Positions 63,328 through 64,000 of a stretch of DNA of 64,000 nucleotides are shown here, piece after piece; the first letter of the stretch is position 1, and every line of letters starts with the position of its first letter. This DNA comes from Prorocentrum cordatum (Eukaryota > Sar > Dinophyceae > Prorocentrales > Prorocentraceae): contig CAUYUJ010015283.1 of the NCBI GenBank assembly GCA_963575745.1, positions 210,910 through 274,909 of the forward strand, written 5' to 3'. Made by a program: the position numbers and the translations under genes. The notes below the pieces were generated by a model. The model searched no databases, was not told where the DNA came from, and saw only the letters and a program-made list of their open reading frames with translations.

Positions 63328-63360
63328 TTATATATAATATATATATATATATATATATGG
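62520..63360. repeat. ATGT/TA microsatellites and a second TA tract
   Basis: (ATGT)n then TA/CA-rich DNA at about 62522-62645, followed by a GCGCGCGCTTCGCGCGCGC inverted repeat near 62660-62680. A separate (TA)n tract with an inverted centre lies at 63290-63358. Confidence 0.85.
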
Positions 63361-64000
63361 ATTTCTGGGAATTCTATATTTTTTTTTCTGAAAATCCTCG
63401 ATCTTTGAGGGTTGGAAGCGGGAAAACGTGAGAAGGTGAAAAACATGTGAAAAAACCATTGGAAATCAACGATTTGACCCTCTTTGGGCTCTCTCGGGAC
63501 GGCTCTCGCAGCTCTCTTCGGCTGTTCTTGGAGCCTCGTCGTGGTCTTTTTGGGGCATCTCAAGGATCGAGGGTGTGTTGGGGGCCTCTGGAGGGTCCCG
63601 GAGGCCTCTCGGAGGTCTCTGGAAGCCTCCTGCTCCCGCTCTTGGGCCCATCTTGGGCCTGTTCTGGGGTGTTGTGGGGCTGTCTCGGGCGCCTCTTCGG
63701 CAGTCTTGGAGCCTTCTTGGCCCGTCTTTGGGCCGTCCTGAGGGTCTCTTGGGTGGTCTTGGGGCCGTCTTGGGCGGCTCTTGGGGCGGTCTTGGACCGT
63801 TGGAAACTCGAAAACGCGAGAAGGCCAAACACATAGAAAAAACAATCAACATCGACGATTTTGACCTCTTCGGGCTTTCCCAGGACGCCTCTCGGACCTC
63901 TCTTGGGGCCTTCTGGAGGCCTCCTGGAGGCCTGGAGAGCCGTCGGAAGGGTGTCTCGGGCTGCGCGGGAGCGTGTTGGGCCGTTCTTTACGTTCTGGGG
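63075..64000. repeat. Higher-order repeat, period about 830 bp, cut by window end
   Basis: The block GGAGGCCTCCTGGAGGCCTG..GTCGGAAGGGTGTCTCGGGC..TTGGGCCGTTCTTTACGTTC at 63080-63165 recurs at 63910-64000. The AACGTGAGAAGGTGAAAAAC..ATCAACGATTTGACC block at 63424-63480 recurs at 63815-63868. G-rich 10-11 bp arrays lie between them (63170-63215 and 63480-63790). Confidence 0.8.

Noticed and set aside
1-64000. tRNA, rRNA, CRISPR array, or a spliced-leader relic
   Set aside because: No cloverleaf, rRNA core, or regularly spaced direct repeats with unique spacers were found by eye; no match to the dinoflagellate spliced-leader core was noticed, though a computed search would be needed to exclude it.

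Overview
The window looks like nuclear DNA of a dinoflagellate. The evidence is a GC-rich, repeat-saturated sequence with no bacterial gene layout, several decayed non-LTR retrotransposons (LINEs), one multi-exon gene with short terminal-inverted-repeat (TIR) introns of the introner type and a probable GC-AG intron, and very long GGA/CTC/CAT tracts. The species cannot be named from sequence alone. I saw no rRNA, tRNA, CRISPR array or organelle gene.

Layout. 1-5907 (minus): a LINE (A) running off the left edge, read as zinc-finger/coiled-coil ORF, RNase H, AP-like endonuclease, reverse transcriptase (RT). 6858-7676 (minus): an ORF resembling dinoflagellate LINE accessory ORFs. 7700-11574 (minus): LINE B, endonuclease plus RT with C-terminal zinc fingers, broken by shifts and stops. 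11.6-15.5 kb: low-complexity DNA with three copies of a small TIR element. 15516-20698 (plus): the one convincing host gene, a signal-peptide/EF-hand/JmjC-type (cupin) protein of about 640 residues in four exons. Intron 2 is a TIR element whose 6-bp target duplication supplies the splice sites; intron 3 is filled with 10-11 bp G-rich repeats. 21.43-22.99 kb: a satellite of about 168 bp. 23-34 kb: microsatellites and dispersed repeats, including two more copies of the intron-2 element. 34.1-39.3 kb: two copies of an older repeat, the second interrupted by a composite element of about 1 kb. Related composite elements lie at 40444-41936 and, inverted, at 50312-51314. 44.9-49.2 kb (minus): LINE C with a coiled-coil/RRM-like ORF1. 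51.6-55.2 kb (minus): RT element D ending in a 45-nt poly(A). 55.3-56.7 kb (minus): an unrecognised ORF set carrying a duplicated domain of about 75 residues. 57.0-58.4 kb (plus): decayed LINE E. 58.4-64 kb: minisatellites and more 10-11 bp G-rich arrays.

Nearly all retroelement ORFs carry shifts or stops, so this is mostly relic mobile DNA around a single gene. The points of most interest are the introner caught with its target duplication, the composite element seen with an occupied and an empty site, the RNase H-endonuclease-RT order in LINE A, and the helical-pitch G-rich arrays.
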